Origin: an uncultured Erysipelotrichaceae bacterium | GTDB lineage: Bacteria; Bacillota_I; Bacilli_A; RF39; UBA660 | Reading direction: 5' to 3' | NCBI GenBank assembly: GCA_902766815.1 | Contig: CACXEZ010000126.1 | Span: 1 to 13,703, forward strand | Length of the DNA stretch: 13,703 bases | Shown here: positions 1 through 7,497 of the stretch, piece after piece | How positions within the stretch are numbered: the stretch's first letter is position 1 | Layout: every line of letters begins with the position of its first letter | Notes under the pieces: model-generated | Seen by the model: the letters and a program-made list of their open reading frames with translations, nothing else | What the model was told of the DNA's origin: nothing | The model's database searches: none | Translations under genes and position numbers: made by a program

Positions 1-19
1 TCATTCCCCGGTTTCTTTG

Positions 20-49
20 CTTCGTTTCTTTTTCGTAAAAGAAATGAAG
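20..49. repeat. Near-perfect hairpin, possible dispersed repeat
   Basis: Arm 20-32 (CTTCGTTTCTTTT) pairs with arm 37-49 (AAAAGAAATGAAG) around a 4-base loop, with a single G.T position. It is followed by GGGCC and a GGCC..GGCC patch at 51-62. Base composition differs sharply from the neighbours. The stem core resembles the hairpin at the IS end near 13189-13211 (CGTTTCTT...AAGAAACG). It may be a dispersed repeat or the remnant of a mobile element end; only one copy can be seen here. Confidence 0.4.
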
Positions 50-130
50 GGCCTTGCCGGCCATAGGCATCTAAAAGTTGAAAAAAATCCCGCAAATGCT
101 TAAATTATTTTGAGACATTTTCAAAAACTA

Positions 131-159
131 TTGACACTAGTTATAATTTTTTTTAGCAT
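131..159 (+). promoter_or_regulatory. Possible orphan promoter facing the 3' end of the 282-581 gene
   Basis: A perfect TTGACA (131-136) lies 17 bases upstream of TAGCAT (154-159, 4 of 6 consensus matches). It points rightward, but no plus-strand gene follows; a transcript would run antisense to the gene at 282-581. In DNA this AT-rich, chance matches are common. Confidence 0.25.
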
Positions 160-240
160 TTTTTTCTGAATTGAAAATAATAAACTCCAATTTAGTAAAC
201 GAATTTTAATATGATAATTATAATTGTTTAATTTTTGCTT

Positions 241-273
241 AAAAAAAGAACTAGTACTCATTAGATTTTTTTT
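241..273 (-). terminator. Possible terminator after the murG operon
   Basis: Just past the stop codon of the 282-581 gene, an A-run and a T-run flank a short imperfect stem (CTAAT/ACTAG on the minus strand). The minus strand then continues as TTCTTTTTTT. The stem is weak (mismatches), so this is only a plausible end for the leftward transcript. Confidence 0.35.
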
Positions 274-281
274 ACTTTTAA

Positions 282-581
282 CTATCCATAATATCTTTGT
301 AAGTAAGTGATATTGCCATTGATGTTAATACCGATAAGGTCAGGAGAAAATTCATCTTTTATTACTCTTCCATATTTACTATATAATGGACCGAAACAAT
401 ACATACTACTATATTCTTTATAATTTTTATCTAATAGTTCTTCACTTATATAAATATAATCTCCTTCTTTTGGTAATGTATTTATCCCTTGGAGTTCAAT
501 ATTTAGTATATATTCCTTTCCTGTTTTTTCACTTAAGGTATATAGAAATCCATCTTTTTTTCTAATTTCTAATTTTTTCAT
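282..581 (-). CDS. Small protein of unknown function downstream of ftsQ
   Basis: Encodes 99 residues that I do not recognise. The start ATG (579-581) is preceded on the minus strand by GAAAGGA at a normal distance, and the stop is TAG. The protein appears soluble: no membrane segment or signal peptide, a lysine-rich amino terminus (MKKLEIRKKDG), then alternating hydrophobic residues suggesting beta strands. A tyrosine-rich middle (KEYSSMYCFGPLYSKYGR, about residues 55-72) looks like a conserved core. It follows ftsQ after a 61-base gap on the same strand and is probably co-transcribed. Neighbours in this position are often divisome genes, but nothing in the sequence links it to division. Confidence 0.7.
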   Translation of the reverse strand: MKKLEIRKKDGFLYTLSEKTGKEYILNIELQGINTLPKEGDYIYISEELLDKNYKEYSSMYCFGPLYSKYGRVIKDEFSPDLIGININGNITYLQRYYG

Positions 582-642
582 TTCTGAATTCCTTTCTCTT
601 TTTATTTTCTTTATAGTATTAGTTAATTATCTTACTATTTTT

Positions 643-1323
643 TTAATTATTTAATTCTACATAATCTCCTGCATCTAGATAAATTATTCCTGTCTTGCCT
701 TCTAGTTTATCTTTAATTTGATTGTATTTATTTAGTTTGGTTATTTTTGTTAAGGTAATATATACTATGTTTCCATCGCTCATATAAAGTAAGAATCTTT
801 CTTTATCTACTTCTGATGGATTATACTCTATTTGTGATATTTGTCTTAATATATCTTTTTTTATTAGTCCTAATTTTTTTGCAAAATTTCTATACACTTT
901 TTTATCTTCTATTTCGTTGACTAATACAGGTATGTCACTTAAGTCATAGGTGTTTTCTATTTCTAATCCATTTGATAAAAGTAATTTTTTTTCTTTGATA
1001 ATGGTTACTGCTTGATATTCTTTTACAGATATTAAAATAATATTACCAAATTTTTTTTGAATTTTTACATCCTCTATATATTGATTCTTTTTGATATTTT
1101 TTTCCATATCAGACTTTTTCGTAAGAAGGAATGATGGATAATTTTCTAATTTGGCTAGTTTGATAACTTCATCATCACTGACTATTTCGTTATTTTCTAT
1201 ATATATGTTATGAATTGGCATTTTAATGGCATAGTAAAAAATACTGATAATTCCTATTAGAATGAGAAAAAAAATTAAAATATTTTTTAACTTGACTCTT
1301 CTTTTCTTTTTTTTCTTTGCCAC
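643..1323 (-). CDS. ftsQ: Cell division protein FtsQ/DivIB
   Basis: Bitopic membrane protein of the divisome (DivIB in Gram-positives), which works with FtsL/DivIC and FtsB to control septal peptidoglycan synthesis. From the GTG start it is 226 residues: a very basic cytoplasmic tail (AKKKKKRRVKLK), one membrane segment (about 14-34), and a POTRA domain (about 35-101, starting MPIHNIYIENNEIV). A beta domain follows, ending IIYLDAGDYVELN, typical of the family. An upstream in-frame TTG at 1335 sits directly after AAGGA with no spacing. I prefer the GTG at 1323, which has GGTGAT 4 bases upstream. The gene follows murB after about 20 bases, the classical dcw arrangement. Family assignment is firm; whether the symbol should be ftsQ or divIB is convention. 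Confidence 0.93.
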   Translation of the reverse strand: MAKKKKKRRVKLKNILIFFLILIGIISIFYYAIKMPIHNIYIENNEIVSDDEVIKLAKLENYPSFLLTKKSDMEKNIKKNQYIEDVKIQKKFGNIILISVKEYQAVTIIKEKKLLLSNGLEIENTYDLSDIPVLVNEIEDKKVYRNFAKKLGLIKKDILRQISQIEYNPSEVDKERFLLYMSDGNIVYITLTKITKLNKYNQIKDKLEGKTGIIYLDAGDYVELNN

Positions 1324-1344
1324 TGATATCACCAATCCTTGATA

Positions 1345-2235
1345 TTATTCTATAATTATTTGCTCTAATATTAGTTTTACATTATATTTTTCTAATACCA
1401 TATTCTTTGTTTTTTCAATTAGTTCTACAATTTCTTTTCCTTTTGCATTACCAGTATTTACAATGAAATTTGCGTGTTTCTGAGAGATTGTGGCTCCTCC
1501 AATAGAGAATCCTTTTAGGCCACACTTTTCAATTAATTCCCCAGCATGCATTCCTTCCGGATTTCTAAATACACTTCCTGCAGATGGCATATCTAGTGGT
1601 TGTGTTTCTAATCTTTTTACTCTTCTTTTACTGATTTTTTCTAGTATTTCTTCTTTAACTCCTTTGGTTAATTTCATTTTGGCTGAAATTATATAATAGT
1701 TCTTGTTATTCTTAAAAATAGAGTTTCGATAGGAAAAGTCTAAATCTTCTTTTGACATTGTCACAAATTCATAATCAGGATTCATCACTAGGACGGATGT
1801 TACTACTTCTGATAATGAACTTTTATAAGCACCGGCATTCATTGCAATGGATGCACCTACTAGTCCTGGGATTCCTGTTGCGAATTCTAGTCCTTGTAGT
1901 CCTAGATTAGATGTTTCTAGTGCTAATCTTTGTAGAGAGTAACCTGATTCTACTTCAATAGATTCTTCCTCTATTTTTAATTTGTTTAATTTATTTAATA
2001 GAATTACTACTCCATCAAAATAGTCACAATTAAGAATAATATTGCTACCATTACCTAAGACTAGGTGTTTTTCTTTATTTTCAGTTAGATATTTTATTAA
2101 ATCTCTCAATTGTTCTTTATCTTTAGGAATCATTAAATATTTACACTTAATGTCAATACGGTATGTATTATATTTTTTTAAGCTAACCTCTTCATAGTAT
2201 TCTATACTACTTTTTTCAATAAAATTTTTTATCAT
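1345..2235 (-). CDS. murB: UDP-N-acetylmuramate dehydrogenase MurB
   Basis: Cytoplasmic FAD enzyme that reduces UDP-GlcNAc-enolpyruvate to UDP-MurNAc with NADPH, the second committed step of peptidoglycan precursor synthesis. The 296 residues show the FAD-binding GNGSN (61-65) and GIPGLVGASIAMNAGAY (121-137). SYRNSIF holds Arg170, PSAGSVFRNP holds the proton-donor Ser221, and the C-terminal catalytic Glu is at about 291 (LEQII). The compact SAGSVFRNP...HANFIVN arrangement fits the type II MurB of Gram-positives. The start ATG lies inside the end of murG (20-base overlap), so the two are translationally linked; its own Shine-Dalgarno is weak (GAAAGAA), consistent with coupling. Length and motifs are complete. 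Confidence 0.97.
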   Translation of the reverse strand: MIKNFIEKSSIEYYEEVSLKKYNTYRIDIKCKYLMIPKDKEQLRDLIKYLTENKEKHLVLGNGSNIILNCDYFDGVVILLNKLNKLKIEEESIEVESGYSLQRLALETSNLGLQGLEFATGIPGLVGASIAMNAGAYKSSLSEVVTSVLVMNPDYEFVTMSKEDLDFSYRNSIFKNNKNYYIISAKMKLTKGVKEEILEKISKRRVKRLETQPLDMPSAGSVFRNPEGMHAGELIEKCGLKGFSIGGATISQKHANFIVNTGNAKGKEIVELIEKTKNMVLEKYNVKLILEQIIIE

Positions 2236-3310
2236 TTAAAATCATTTCTTTCAATATGTCATATATTCTACTAGAAGAATCTTTAATCCCTAGTTTACTG
2301 ACATTTTCTTTTATTTGGTTGTATTTTTTTTCGTTTTCTAAAATTTCATCTACCATATGAATAAAGACATTTTTTTCTAGATTTTTTTCTTCTAGAATTA
2401 GTCCTGCATTTTTATTAACTAAATCCATGGCGTTTTTATATTGATGATTATTAGTTACGTAAGGGCTTGGAATAAAAATGGTTGGAATGCCTAGAGCCAT
2501 AATCTCACTCATGGTAGATGCTCCAGCTCTTGATACCATTAAATCAGTAGACTTCATGATAGATGGTAGGTTATCAATAAATGGAACTACTTTTACATTA
2601 TCGGGAAATCTTCTTGTTTTTATTTTATCATAATAATTATTTCCTGTTATAAAAAGAATTTCATAATTTTTATTTCTAAATCCATAAATATATTCTACCA
2701 TTTTTTCGTTTACTGTTTTACTGCCTAAACTACCCATGACAATTAAAACAAGTTTTTTATCTTCTGTTAATCCGAAATCGCTCTTTTTAGCTTTTGGCGT
2801 GACTAGAGCTTTTTCACTACACGGATTTCCTGTTAGACTTACTTTCTCTTTTGGAAATTCATTTAAGGTAGATTCAAAGCTGACTCCAATTTTATCTACG
2901 TATTTGGTTAAGTACTTGTTCGATAGCCCTACTACAGAGTTTTGTTCATGAATAAATGTTTTGCATCCTAATTTATGGGCTGCCCAAATTACGGGTGCTG
3001 TTACATATCCTCCAGCACCTATTACTACATCTGGCTTAAAATCTTTTATAATTTGTAAACATCTTTTTCTTGCTTTCAGAAAGCGAGTAATAGTTTTTAT
3101 ATTTTCTAATGTAAATTTTCTAATGAAACCTGTAATTTCTATTTCTTCATAAGGAATACCCAAAGAAGGTATTAGATCTTTTTCCATTCTATTATGGGTA
3201 CCTATATATATAAATTCACTATTTGGTTCTTCTTTTTTTATCTTATTGATGATTGCTAAGGCTGGGTAGATATGTCCACCTGTCCCACCTGCTGTAATTA
3301 CTACTCTCAT
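2216..3310 (-). CDS. murG: Lipid II synthase MurG (UDP-GlcNAc transferase)
   Basis: Membrane-associated GT28-family glycosyltransferase that adds GlcNAc from UDP-GlcNAc to lipid I, giving lipid II. The 364 residues contain the amino-terminal glycine loop TAGGTGGHIYPALA (6-19, with His13) and the second loop GAGGYVTAP (97-105). HEQNSVVGLSNK follows at 120-131, then the C-domain loop MGSLGSKTVN (191-200). The nucleotide-binding segment SRAGASTMSEIMALGIP runs from 259 to 275. The length is normal and the stop is TGA. The start ATG has AGGTGA 4 bases upstream. It is the first gene of a murG-murB-ftsQ block with at least one good promoter in the preceding 105 bases. Confidence 0.97.
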   Translation of the reverse strand: MRVVITAGGTGGHIYPALAIINKIKKEEPNSEFIYIGTHNRMEKDLIPSLGIPYEEIEITGFIRKFTLENIKTITRFLKARKRCLQIIKDFKPDVVIGAGGYVTAPVIWAAHKLGCKTFIHEQNSVVGLSNKYLTKYVDKIGVSFESTLNEFPKEKVSLTGNPCSEKALVTPKAKKSDFGLTEDKKLVLIVMGSLGSKTVNEKMVEYIYGFRNKNYEILFITGNNYYDKIKTRRFPDNVKVVPFIDNLPSIMKSTDLMVSRAGASTMSEIMALGIPTIFIPSPYVTNNHQYKNAMDLVNKNAGLILEEKNLEKNVFIHMVDEILENEKKYNQIKENVSKLGIKDSSSRIYDILKEMILNDKKFY

Positions 3311-3333
3311 CTGTTCACCTCACGTCTTTAAGT

Positions 3334-3342
3334 ATTATAGCA
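3334..3342 (-). promoter_or_regulatory. Extended -10 promoter for murG
   Basis: On the minus strand, TGC followed by a perfect TATAAT (3334-3339) forms an extended -10 element, with only a weak -35 (TTACTT). Transcription would start near 3327, about 17 bases before the murG start and just upstream of its AGGTGA site. Confidence 0.6.
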
Positions 3343-3375
3343 AATTTCTTTTTAAAAAGTAAGTATCTCTACTAC

Positions 3376-3406
3376 ATTATACATTTTTTTAACTGATTTA
3401 TGTCAA
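3376..3406 (-). promoter_or_regulatory. Second, upstream promoter for murG
   Basis: Perfect TTGACA (minus strand, 3401-3406) and perfect TATAAT (3376-3381) are separated by 19 bases. This is longer than the 17-base optimum, so strength is uncertain. It lies just past the prepilin peptidase stop and would give a leader of about 60 bases for murG. Confidence 0.5.
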
Positions 3407-3415
3407 AGAAAATAT

Positions 3416-4180
3416 CTACTTTATTAGAAAATTTAAGATATCTGTTAGGTTTAATTTAGATACTAAAATTAAGATGGCTGCCATACTTAGAAATGGGCCA
3501 AACGGAATAATATTTTCTTTGTCAGAAAATAGGATAATTAAGGCGATAGGAAAAGCAATAAAAGTTGCTAAAAAAATGCTACAAATCGCCATAGGAAAAC
3601 CTATTACTAGACCAAATAGAAACATTAATTTGATATCTCCTCCGCCGAGTGATTCTTTTTTGAAAGCTTTATCCCCTAGAATTTTAATGCTATACATTGT
3701 TAGAAATGCTCCTACTCCACCATAAATGTGATATGCTGTTTCTGTTAATCCATAGCCAAAAAGATAAATTAGTACAATGAGTAAGGTAGATACAATTAGT
3801 ACCTCATCCAAAATAATCATATATTCAATATCACTTACTATCACAATGATTAAACTTGATGTAAAGATCAAGGCTATTAAAAGGTCTAGTGACAAACCAA
3901 ACGAATGAAAGCACGTCATAAATAAAAGTCCTGTTACTACTTCAACAACAAGGTAACTAATCGGTATTTTGCTATGACAATTTTGACAATGTCCCTTTAG
4001 TAAGAGATAGGATAGGATAGGAATATTTTCATACCATTTTAGAAAATGATTGCATTTTGGGCAGTGACTTCTTGGAGAAATAATCGATTCGTCATTAGCA
4101 AGTCTAGTTGCTACAACATGATAGAACGATCCCATTACACTGCCAAGTATAAATGAGAAAATTAGAAGAACTGTATTCAC
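3416..4180 (-). CDS. Prepilin peptidase / N-methyltransferase (type IV, PilD/ComC family)
   Basis: Integral membrane aspartyl protease (family A24) that cuts the leader of type IV prepilins and pseudopilins after Gly and methylates the new amino terminus. The 254 residues begin with the membrane segment and GSFYHVVATRL motif. The cytoplasmic zinc tetracysteine loop (Cys40, Cys43, Cys65, Cys68: CPKC...CQNC) follows. The catalytic aspartates are Asp117 (SDIEYMIILD) and Asp182 (LGGGDIKLM). Several further hydrophobic helices fill the rest. The start is GTG at 4180 with a strong AAAGGAGG 7 bases upstream. It lies 14 bases after the pilC-like gene, so they form one operon. Its likely substrates include the prepilin encoded at 9319-9885. 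pilD or comC would both be reasonable symbols. Confidence 0.95.
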   Translation of the reverse strand: MNTVLLIFSFILGSVMGSFYHVVATRLANDESIISPRSHCPKCNHFLKWYENIPILSYLLLKGHCQNCHSKIPISYLVVEVVTGLLFMTCFHSFGLSLDLLIALIFTSSLIIVIVSDIEYMIILDEVLIVSTLLIVLIYLFGYGLTETAYHIYGGVGAFLTMYSIKILGDKAFKKESLGGGDIKLMFLFGLVIGFPMAICSIFLATFIAFPIALIILFSDKENIIPFGPFLSMAAILILVSKLNLTDILNFLIK

Positions 4181-4194
4181 TTTTTTTCCTCCTT

Positions 4195-5556
4195 TTAAAT
4201 AATTTGATCGTACATACTAAACATAGGTATTACTACTGCAAGTAATACAATCCCAACTACAACAGCTAAGAAAATTATCATTATTGGTTCGATTAAGCTT
4301 TTTAATTGGGTTACTAAATTTTTTTGTTCGTTATTATAATAGTTTGACACTTTTTCCATCATAACGCCAAGTCTTCCTGTTCTTTCTCCTGTAAGAAGCA
4401 TTTCGTACGCGATTGGGGGAAATGCCCAATGATCTTTAAATGCGGGAGATACTCCATTACCATTACTTAAATTCATAACGGCATCTCTTATTAAGCCTTT
4501 ATAAATTTCATTATCAGTAATTTTACCTAATATTTCCATGCTATCTGTAATAAATACATCATAATTGATTAAAGAGGCAAAAGTTTTTGTAAACATAATT
4601 ATCTCTTTATAAATCACAAGATTTTTTACTACTGGAATATGCATTGTCAGCCACTGGACCCAGTATCTGAATGTCGTTACATATTTATAAAGAATTGTTA
4701 AAATAGCAAATACTGAAAGAATTACTAAAATAACATATAATAGATTGGATGCTAAAAAGTCACTTAAATTTACAATCATTACTGTAATAGGTGGAAGTTC
4801 ACTGCCTATTTGAGCATACATTTCTGTAAATTCTGGAACTACATATAGAATAATATAAACTAATACTATGATGGCAATAATAAATATTACGGTTGGATAA
4901 GTCATAGCGCTGATAATTTGTTTTCTATTTTCATCGGCTGTTTTATAATAGTCTGCCATATCATCTAATACTCCGGTTAGATTTCCAGTTAATTCAGATG
5001 TTTTTACCATATTGATTAATAATTTAGGAAATACTGCTCCTTGTTTGTTTAGGGCTTCACTTAGAGTTTGTCCGGTTGTTAATTCGAATACAAGTCTATT
5101 ATAAAGATTTTTTGTTTTTTTATCTTTGGCTTGTTTGGCTAAAATATTAATAGAATCTACTAATGGAATTCCTGCCTTAATATAGGTAGATAATTGCGTG
5201 AGAAAGAAGTTTAGTTCTTTATCTTTCATTTGTCTAGTAGTTAGTTGAACTAAACCTAGTTTATTGAACATTTCATCTTCTTTTATTTCTAAAACTGCAT
5301 ATCCTTGACTCATTAAGAATGAGTGGACATCTACTTTAGATAGGGCATCTAACTTTCCTGTCACGATATTTCCTTTATTATCTCTTACTTTGTATTGATA
5401 ACGGATATTCTGGGCGTTTTTAATGGCGTCTTGAGGAGATAATTCCATTACTTTTAATTGTAAATTTTTTTGTCTTTTAGCATCGGCTTTTTTGCTGTTC
5501 GAATTATTACCTCCTATTGGTTGATTTAATTTATCTATAAAGTTTTTTATTGCCAT
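4195..5556 (-). CDS. Type IV pilus / type II secretion platform protein (PilC/GspF/ComGB family)
   Basis: Inner-membrane platform protein that anchors the pilus assembly ATPase and drives pilin polymerisation. The 453 residues begin with a variable, lysine- and asparagine-rich tail (1-50). Next comes the small PilC-type amino-terminal domain (about 51-92, RYQYKVRDNKGNIVTGKL). Two T2SSF repeats follow: about 112-235 (ELNFFLTQLSTYIKAGIPLVDSI...) and about 318-440 (MFTKTFASLINYDVFITDSM...), each ending in a hydrophobic helix. Membrane segments are near 222-240, 271-290 and 424-447. The amino-terminal domain and length favour PilC over the shorter ComGB. The start ATG has GGAGG 8 bases upstream. 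It leads the operon with the prepilin peptidase. No pilB/gspE-type ATPase gene lies in the window. Confidence 0.94.
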   Translation of the reverse strand: MAIKNFIDKLNQPIGGNNSNSKKADAKRQKNLQLKVMELSPQDAIKNAQNIRYQYKVRDNKGNIVTGKLDALSKVDVHSFLMSQGYAVLEIKEDEMFNKLGLVQLTTRQMKDKELNFFLTQLSTYIKAGIPLVDSINILAKQAKDKKTKNLYNRLVFELTTGQTLSEALNKQGAVFPKLLINMVKTSELTGNLTGVLDDMADYYKTADENRKQIISAMTYPTVIFIIAIIVLVYIILYVVPEFTEMYAQIGSELPPITVMIVNLSDFLASNLLYVILVILSVFAILTILYKYVTTFRYWVQWLTMHIPVVKNLVIYKEIIMFTKTFASLINYDVFITDSMEILGKITDNEIYKGLIRDAVMNLSNGNGVSPAFKDHWAFPPIAYEMLLTGERTGRLGVMMEKVSNYYNNEQKNLVTQLKSLIEPIMIIFLAVVVGIVLLAVVIPMFSMYDQII

Positions 5557-5583
5557 ATGAATAACCTCCTTATTCTTTTATTT

Positions 5584-5592
5584 ATTGTATCA
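5584..5592 (-). promoter_or_regulatory. Extended -10 promoter for the pilC-pilD operon
   Basis: On the minus strand TGA plus TACAAT (5584-5589) forms an extended -10 element; the -35 region (TAGGAA at 17 bases) is poor. It lies 28 bases upstream of the pilC-like start in the divergent gap with the yqfQ-like gene. Confidence 0.45.
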
Positions 5593-5649
5593 TATTTTTT
5601 CAACTTTTCCTACTTTTTTACATATATTATGGTAAGAGGTGATGTAATT

Positions 5650-6129
5650 TTGTATAATCAACCTTACTTTATGCCTAATTTTTATTCAGGTATGGCTCCT
5701 ACTATGATGCGTGGAGCAGTTGGAAATACAGCTCTTAGGGGATTAGGAGCCAGTAGAGGACTTGGATTATTTAGTAGACTCGGGAACAGTATTAATGCGA
5801 TTAGAGCTATCAATTGGGGAGGAATTATTAATAATACTTCTAGAACTTTAGGTATTATTAATCAAACAATTCCTTTAGTAAGACAAGTGAGACCTATGAT
5901 GAATAATATGAGATCTATGCTAAAGATTGCATCTGTTTTTAAGGATGAAACTGATCGCTCATCTAGAAGACAACAACAAAATTCTACAAGTTATTCTACT
6001 CCTAATTCTAACATTAATAGAACTGAAAATTCTTATCAAAATAAGGTTAATACTAATGAAAATATACGAGAAGATACTAGGGAATCTTATGCTGAAGATT
6101 ACTCTCCTACTTTCTTTGTTGCATCTTAA
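5650..6129 (+). CDS. YqfQ-like protein (VrrA family)
   Basis: Resembles the YqfQ-like family of Bacilli, whose function is not established. From the TTG start the protein is 159 residues, beginning MYNQPYFMPNFYSG. It has an amino-terminal Met/Pro/Tyr stretch and a glycine/arginine-rich segment (ALRGLGASRGLGLFSRLG). The conserved core (GGIINNTSRTLGIINQTIPLVRQVRPMMNNMRSMLKIASVF) matches the family's repeated pattern of 'linking' and 'Q/R-P-hydrophobic' residues. The carboxyl end is polar, rich in Asn, Ser and Gln, and probably disordered. I chose TTG at 5650 because AGAGGTGA lies 7 bases upstream. Longer in-frame starts at 5557 (inside the pilC ribosome site) and 5629 lack such a site. It is transcribed away from the pilC-pilD operon and has its own terminator. 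Confidence 0.75.
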   Translation: MYNQPYFMPNFYSGMAPTMMRGAVGNTALRGLGASRGLGLFSRLGNSINAIRAINWGGIINNTSRTLGIINQTIPLVRQVRPMMNNMRSMLKIASVFKDETDRSSRRQQQNSTSYSTPNSNINRTENSYQNKVNTNENIREDTRESYAEDYSPTFFVAS

Positions 6130-6168
6130 TATTAGCTAAGACATATTTAAAATTATTGTTTTGATGTT

Positions 6169-6197
6169 TTCTAACTTTTGTTAGAATTTTCTTTTTT
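6169..6197 (+). terminator. Rho-independent terminator of the yqfQ-like gene
   Basis: A perfect 7-bp stem TTCTAAC/GTTAGAA (6169-6175 and 6180-6186) with a TTTT loop is followed by TTTTCTTTTTT. It sits 40 bases past the yqfQ-like stop. Confidence 0.75.
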
Positions 6198-6217
6198 AGT
6201 ATAACATACTGTTTTTT

Positions 6218-6246
6218 AAAGAAAAAGGCTATTTTTTTAAAATAGC
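6218..6246 (-). terminator. Rho-independent terminator of the rhomboid gene
   Basis: A perfect 8-bp stem GCTATTTT/AAAATAGC (6228-6246, 3-base loop) is followed on the minus strand by CTTTTTCTTT. It lies about 23 bases past the rhomboid stop, so the two convergent genes each have a separate terminator in this gap. Confidence 0.75.
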
Positions 6247-6268
6247 GACTTTTAAATATTTTTAAGAT

Positions 6269-7426
6269 TTATCTAAAGAAGGCTAGATATATGATGAATA
6301 CTAAATAAATAAGTAAGAGAATGCTACCATTAGCCTTATCTGAATTACTACTTCTATCTGGGACTCCTACTGCCATTGCAGCAAAAATTCCTCCAATTAA
6401 TCCTCCAACATGGGCAAAATTATCAATTCCACTGACGATAAAACCAATGAATAAATTCAAAAGAATAATTGGAATAATTTGACTTTTTAATACATTTCCA
6501 AGATATACTCTGTAGTGGTAACCAAAATATAGCGTTGCTCCTAAAAGACCAAAGATTGCTCCACTTGCTCCTATACTTACAGAATAGGTAGATGCAAATG
6601 ATAAGGATAAAATACTTCCTGTAATTCCACTAAATAAATAGATAAATAAATATTTTACTTTTCCATAGAAGCTTTCTACTTGTGGACCAATTACATATAG
6701 AGAATACATATTACATAAGATATGAGTAATTCCACCATGTAAAAAAATACAAGTTATTAATCTCCAATATTCTCCATTTTTGGTATAGTTTACAGCATTT
6801 GCTCCAAATTTTAGTAAGATCGATGGAGATAAATTCATTAAATTTCCATCTAATATTCCTGTTATTAGATACATGATGATACAAATAGCAATTATTGTAT
6901 AGGTGATGATTGGTTTTTTGATAGAAAATATTTTTTCTACTTTCTTTGATTTTTCATAGCTTTCTTTATTAATATCATCACTGATTTTTACAAATAGATC
7001 AATTCCTTTTTCTTCATGACTAGTTTTTTCTACAATGTCAGGAAAAACGTGAATTAAATGATCATTTTTTATTTCACTTGTTTTAGAAATGAGGACACTT
7101 AATATATTTTCTTCAACTGGTAATTCTACATCTTCTCCTAAACTGGTATAAATACTAATAATTGGCATATGCAAAGAAAAAGTTTTCTTTTTTAAGTTTT
7201 CTAATATTCTTTTTAATTTGAATCTATCAAAATTTAGTTGTTCTTTATTATGAATATAATGACTAACAATTCTTATTAATTTATAATCATTATCTAGATT
7301 TTCTAACCATATTTCATCATTGACTCCATGAAGAATTACTGGATTATAATCTTTTTCTGTAATAAAGTAATGGACTAAATTCATTACTAATAGATCACTT
7401 GAGTCTAGTTTTATTTCTTTTTCCAT
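6269..7426 (-). CDS. Rhomboid intramembrane serine protease (GluP/YqgP-like)
   Basis: Polytopic membrane protease of family S54. The 385 residues split into a soluble amino-terminal region of about 170 residues, and a rhomboid domain of about seven hydrophobic segments (from 172 to the end). Catalytic features are visible: HGGITH (230-235) with Asn239, the nucleophile motif GASG (286-289, Ser288) and the general base His339 in AHVGGLIGG. The amino-terminal region followed by a rhomboid core recalls GluP/YqgP of Bacillus, involved in membrane protein quality control. Here there is no carboxyl-terminal TPR tail; the protein ends in a final membrane helix. The start ATG has AGAAGG 8 bases upstream. 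It diverges from the TspO gene and appears to be a single-gene transcript. Confidence 0.93.
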   Translation of the reverse strand: MEKEIKLDSSDLLVMNLVHYFITEKDYNPVILHGVNDEIWLENLDNDYKLIRIVSHYIHNKEQLNFDRFKLKRILENLKKKTFSLHMPIISIYTSLGEDVELPVEENILSVLISKTSEIKNDHLIHVFPDIVEKTSHEEKGIDLFVKISDDINKESYEKSKKVEKIFSIKKPIITYTIIAICIIMYLITGILDGNLMNLSPSILLKFGANAVNYTKNGEYWRLITCIFLHGGITHILCNMYSLYVIGPQVESFYGKVKYLFIYLFSGITGSILSLSFASTYSVSIGASGAIFGLLGATLYFGYHYRVYLGNVLKSQIIPIILLNLFIGFIVSGIDNFAHVGGLIGGIFAAMAVGVPDRSSNSDKANGSILLLIYLVFIIYLAFFR

Positions 7427-7456
7427 TGAACATTCCTTCTTTCTGGATGTAATAAT

Positions 7457-7465
7457 ATTGTAACA
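7457..7465 (-). promoter_or_regulatory. Extended -10 promoter for the rhomboid gene
   Basis: On the minus strand TGT plus TACAAT (7457-7462) is an extended -10 element about 31 bases upstream of the rhomboid start; the -35 (TTTATT) is weak. It nearly abuts the TATAAT for the divergent tspO-like gene. Confidence 0.5.
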
Positions 7466-7472
7466 AATTTCG

Positions 7473-7478
7473 TATAAT
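7473..7478 (+). promoter_or_regulatory. -10 box for the tspO-like gene
   Basis: Perfect TATAAT about 20 bases upstream of the ATG at 7498, with no recognisable -35 at normal spacing. The start of transcription would fall around 7485, very close to the GAGGTGA ribosome site. Confidence 0.35.
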
Positions 7479-7497
7479 AAATAAAGAGGTGAATTTT

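Larger units (their letters stand above)
1..281. other. Non-coding left edge with a GC-rich hairpin patch
   Basis: I see no gene with a ribosome binding site here. Positions 46-69 are GC-rich (16 of 24 bases) in an otherwise very AT-rich stretch. On the minus strand a short open frame runs from an ATG at 68-70 to the window edge (23 codons, beginning MPMAGKALHFFYEKET). It has no Shine-Dalgarno sequence, so I do not call it a gene. The rest (about 75-240) is AT-rich and shows only a weak orphan promoter match. Confidence 0.5.

Noticed and set aside
1..70. Short minus-strand frame MPMAGKALHFFYEKET... reaching the window edge
   Set aside because: No ribosome site before the ATG and it lies across a hairpin repeat; more likely a chance frame through a repeat than a gene.
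131..147. TTGACA followed closely by TATAAT
   Set aside because: Only 5 bases separate the two hexamers, so they cannot form one promoter; only the TAGCAT at 17 bases is a possible partner.
5557..5649. Hydrophobic amino-terminal extension of the yqfQ-like protein starting at ATG 5557
   Set aside because: The extension overlaps the ribosome site and promoter of the divergent pilC gene and has no ribosome site of its own; AGAGGTGA fits the TTG at 5650.
5927..6139. Second plus-strand frame inside the yqfQ-like gene
   Set aside because: Overlaps the tail of the yqfQ-like gene in another frame, has no ribosome site, and is mainly Leu/Ile from AT-rich codons.
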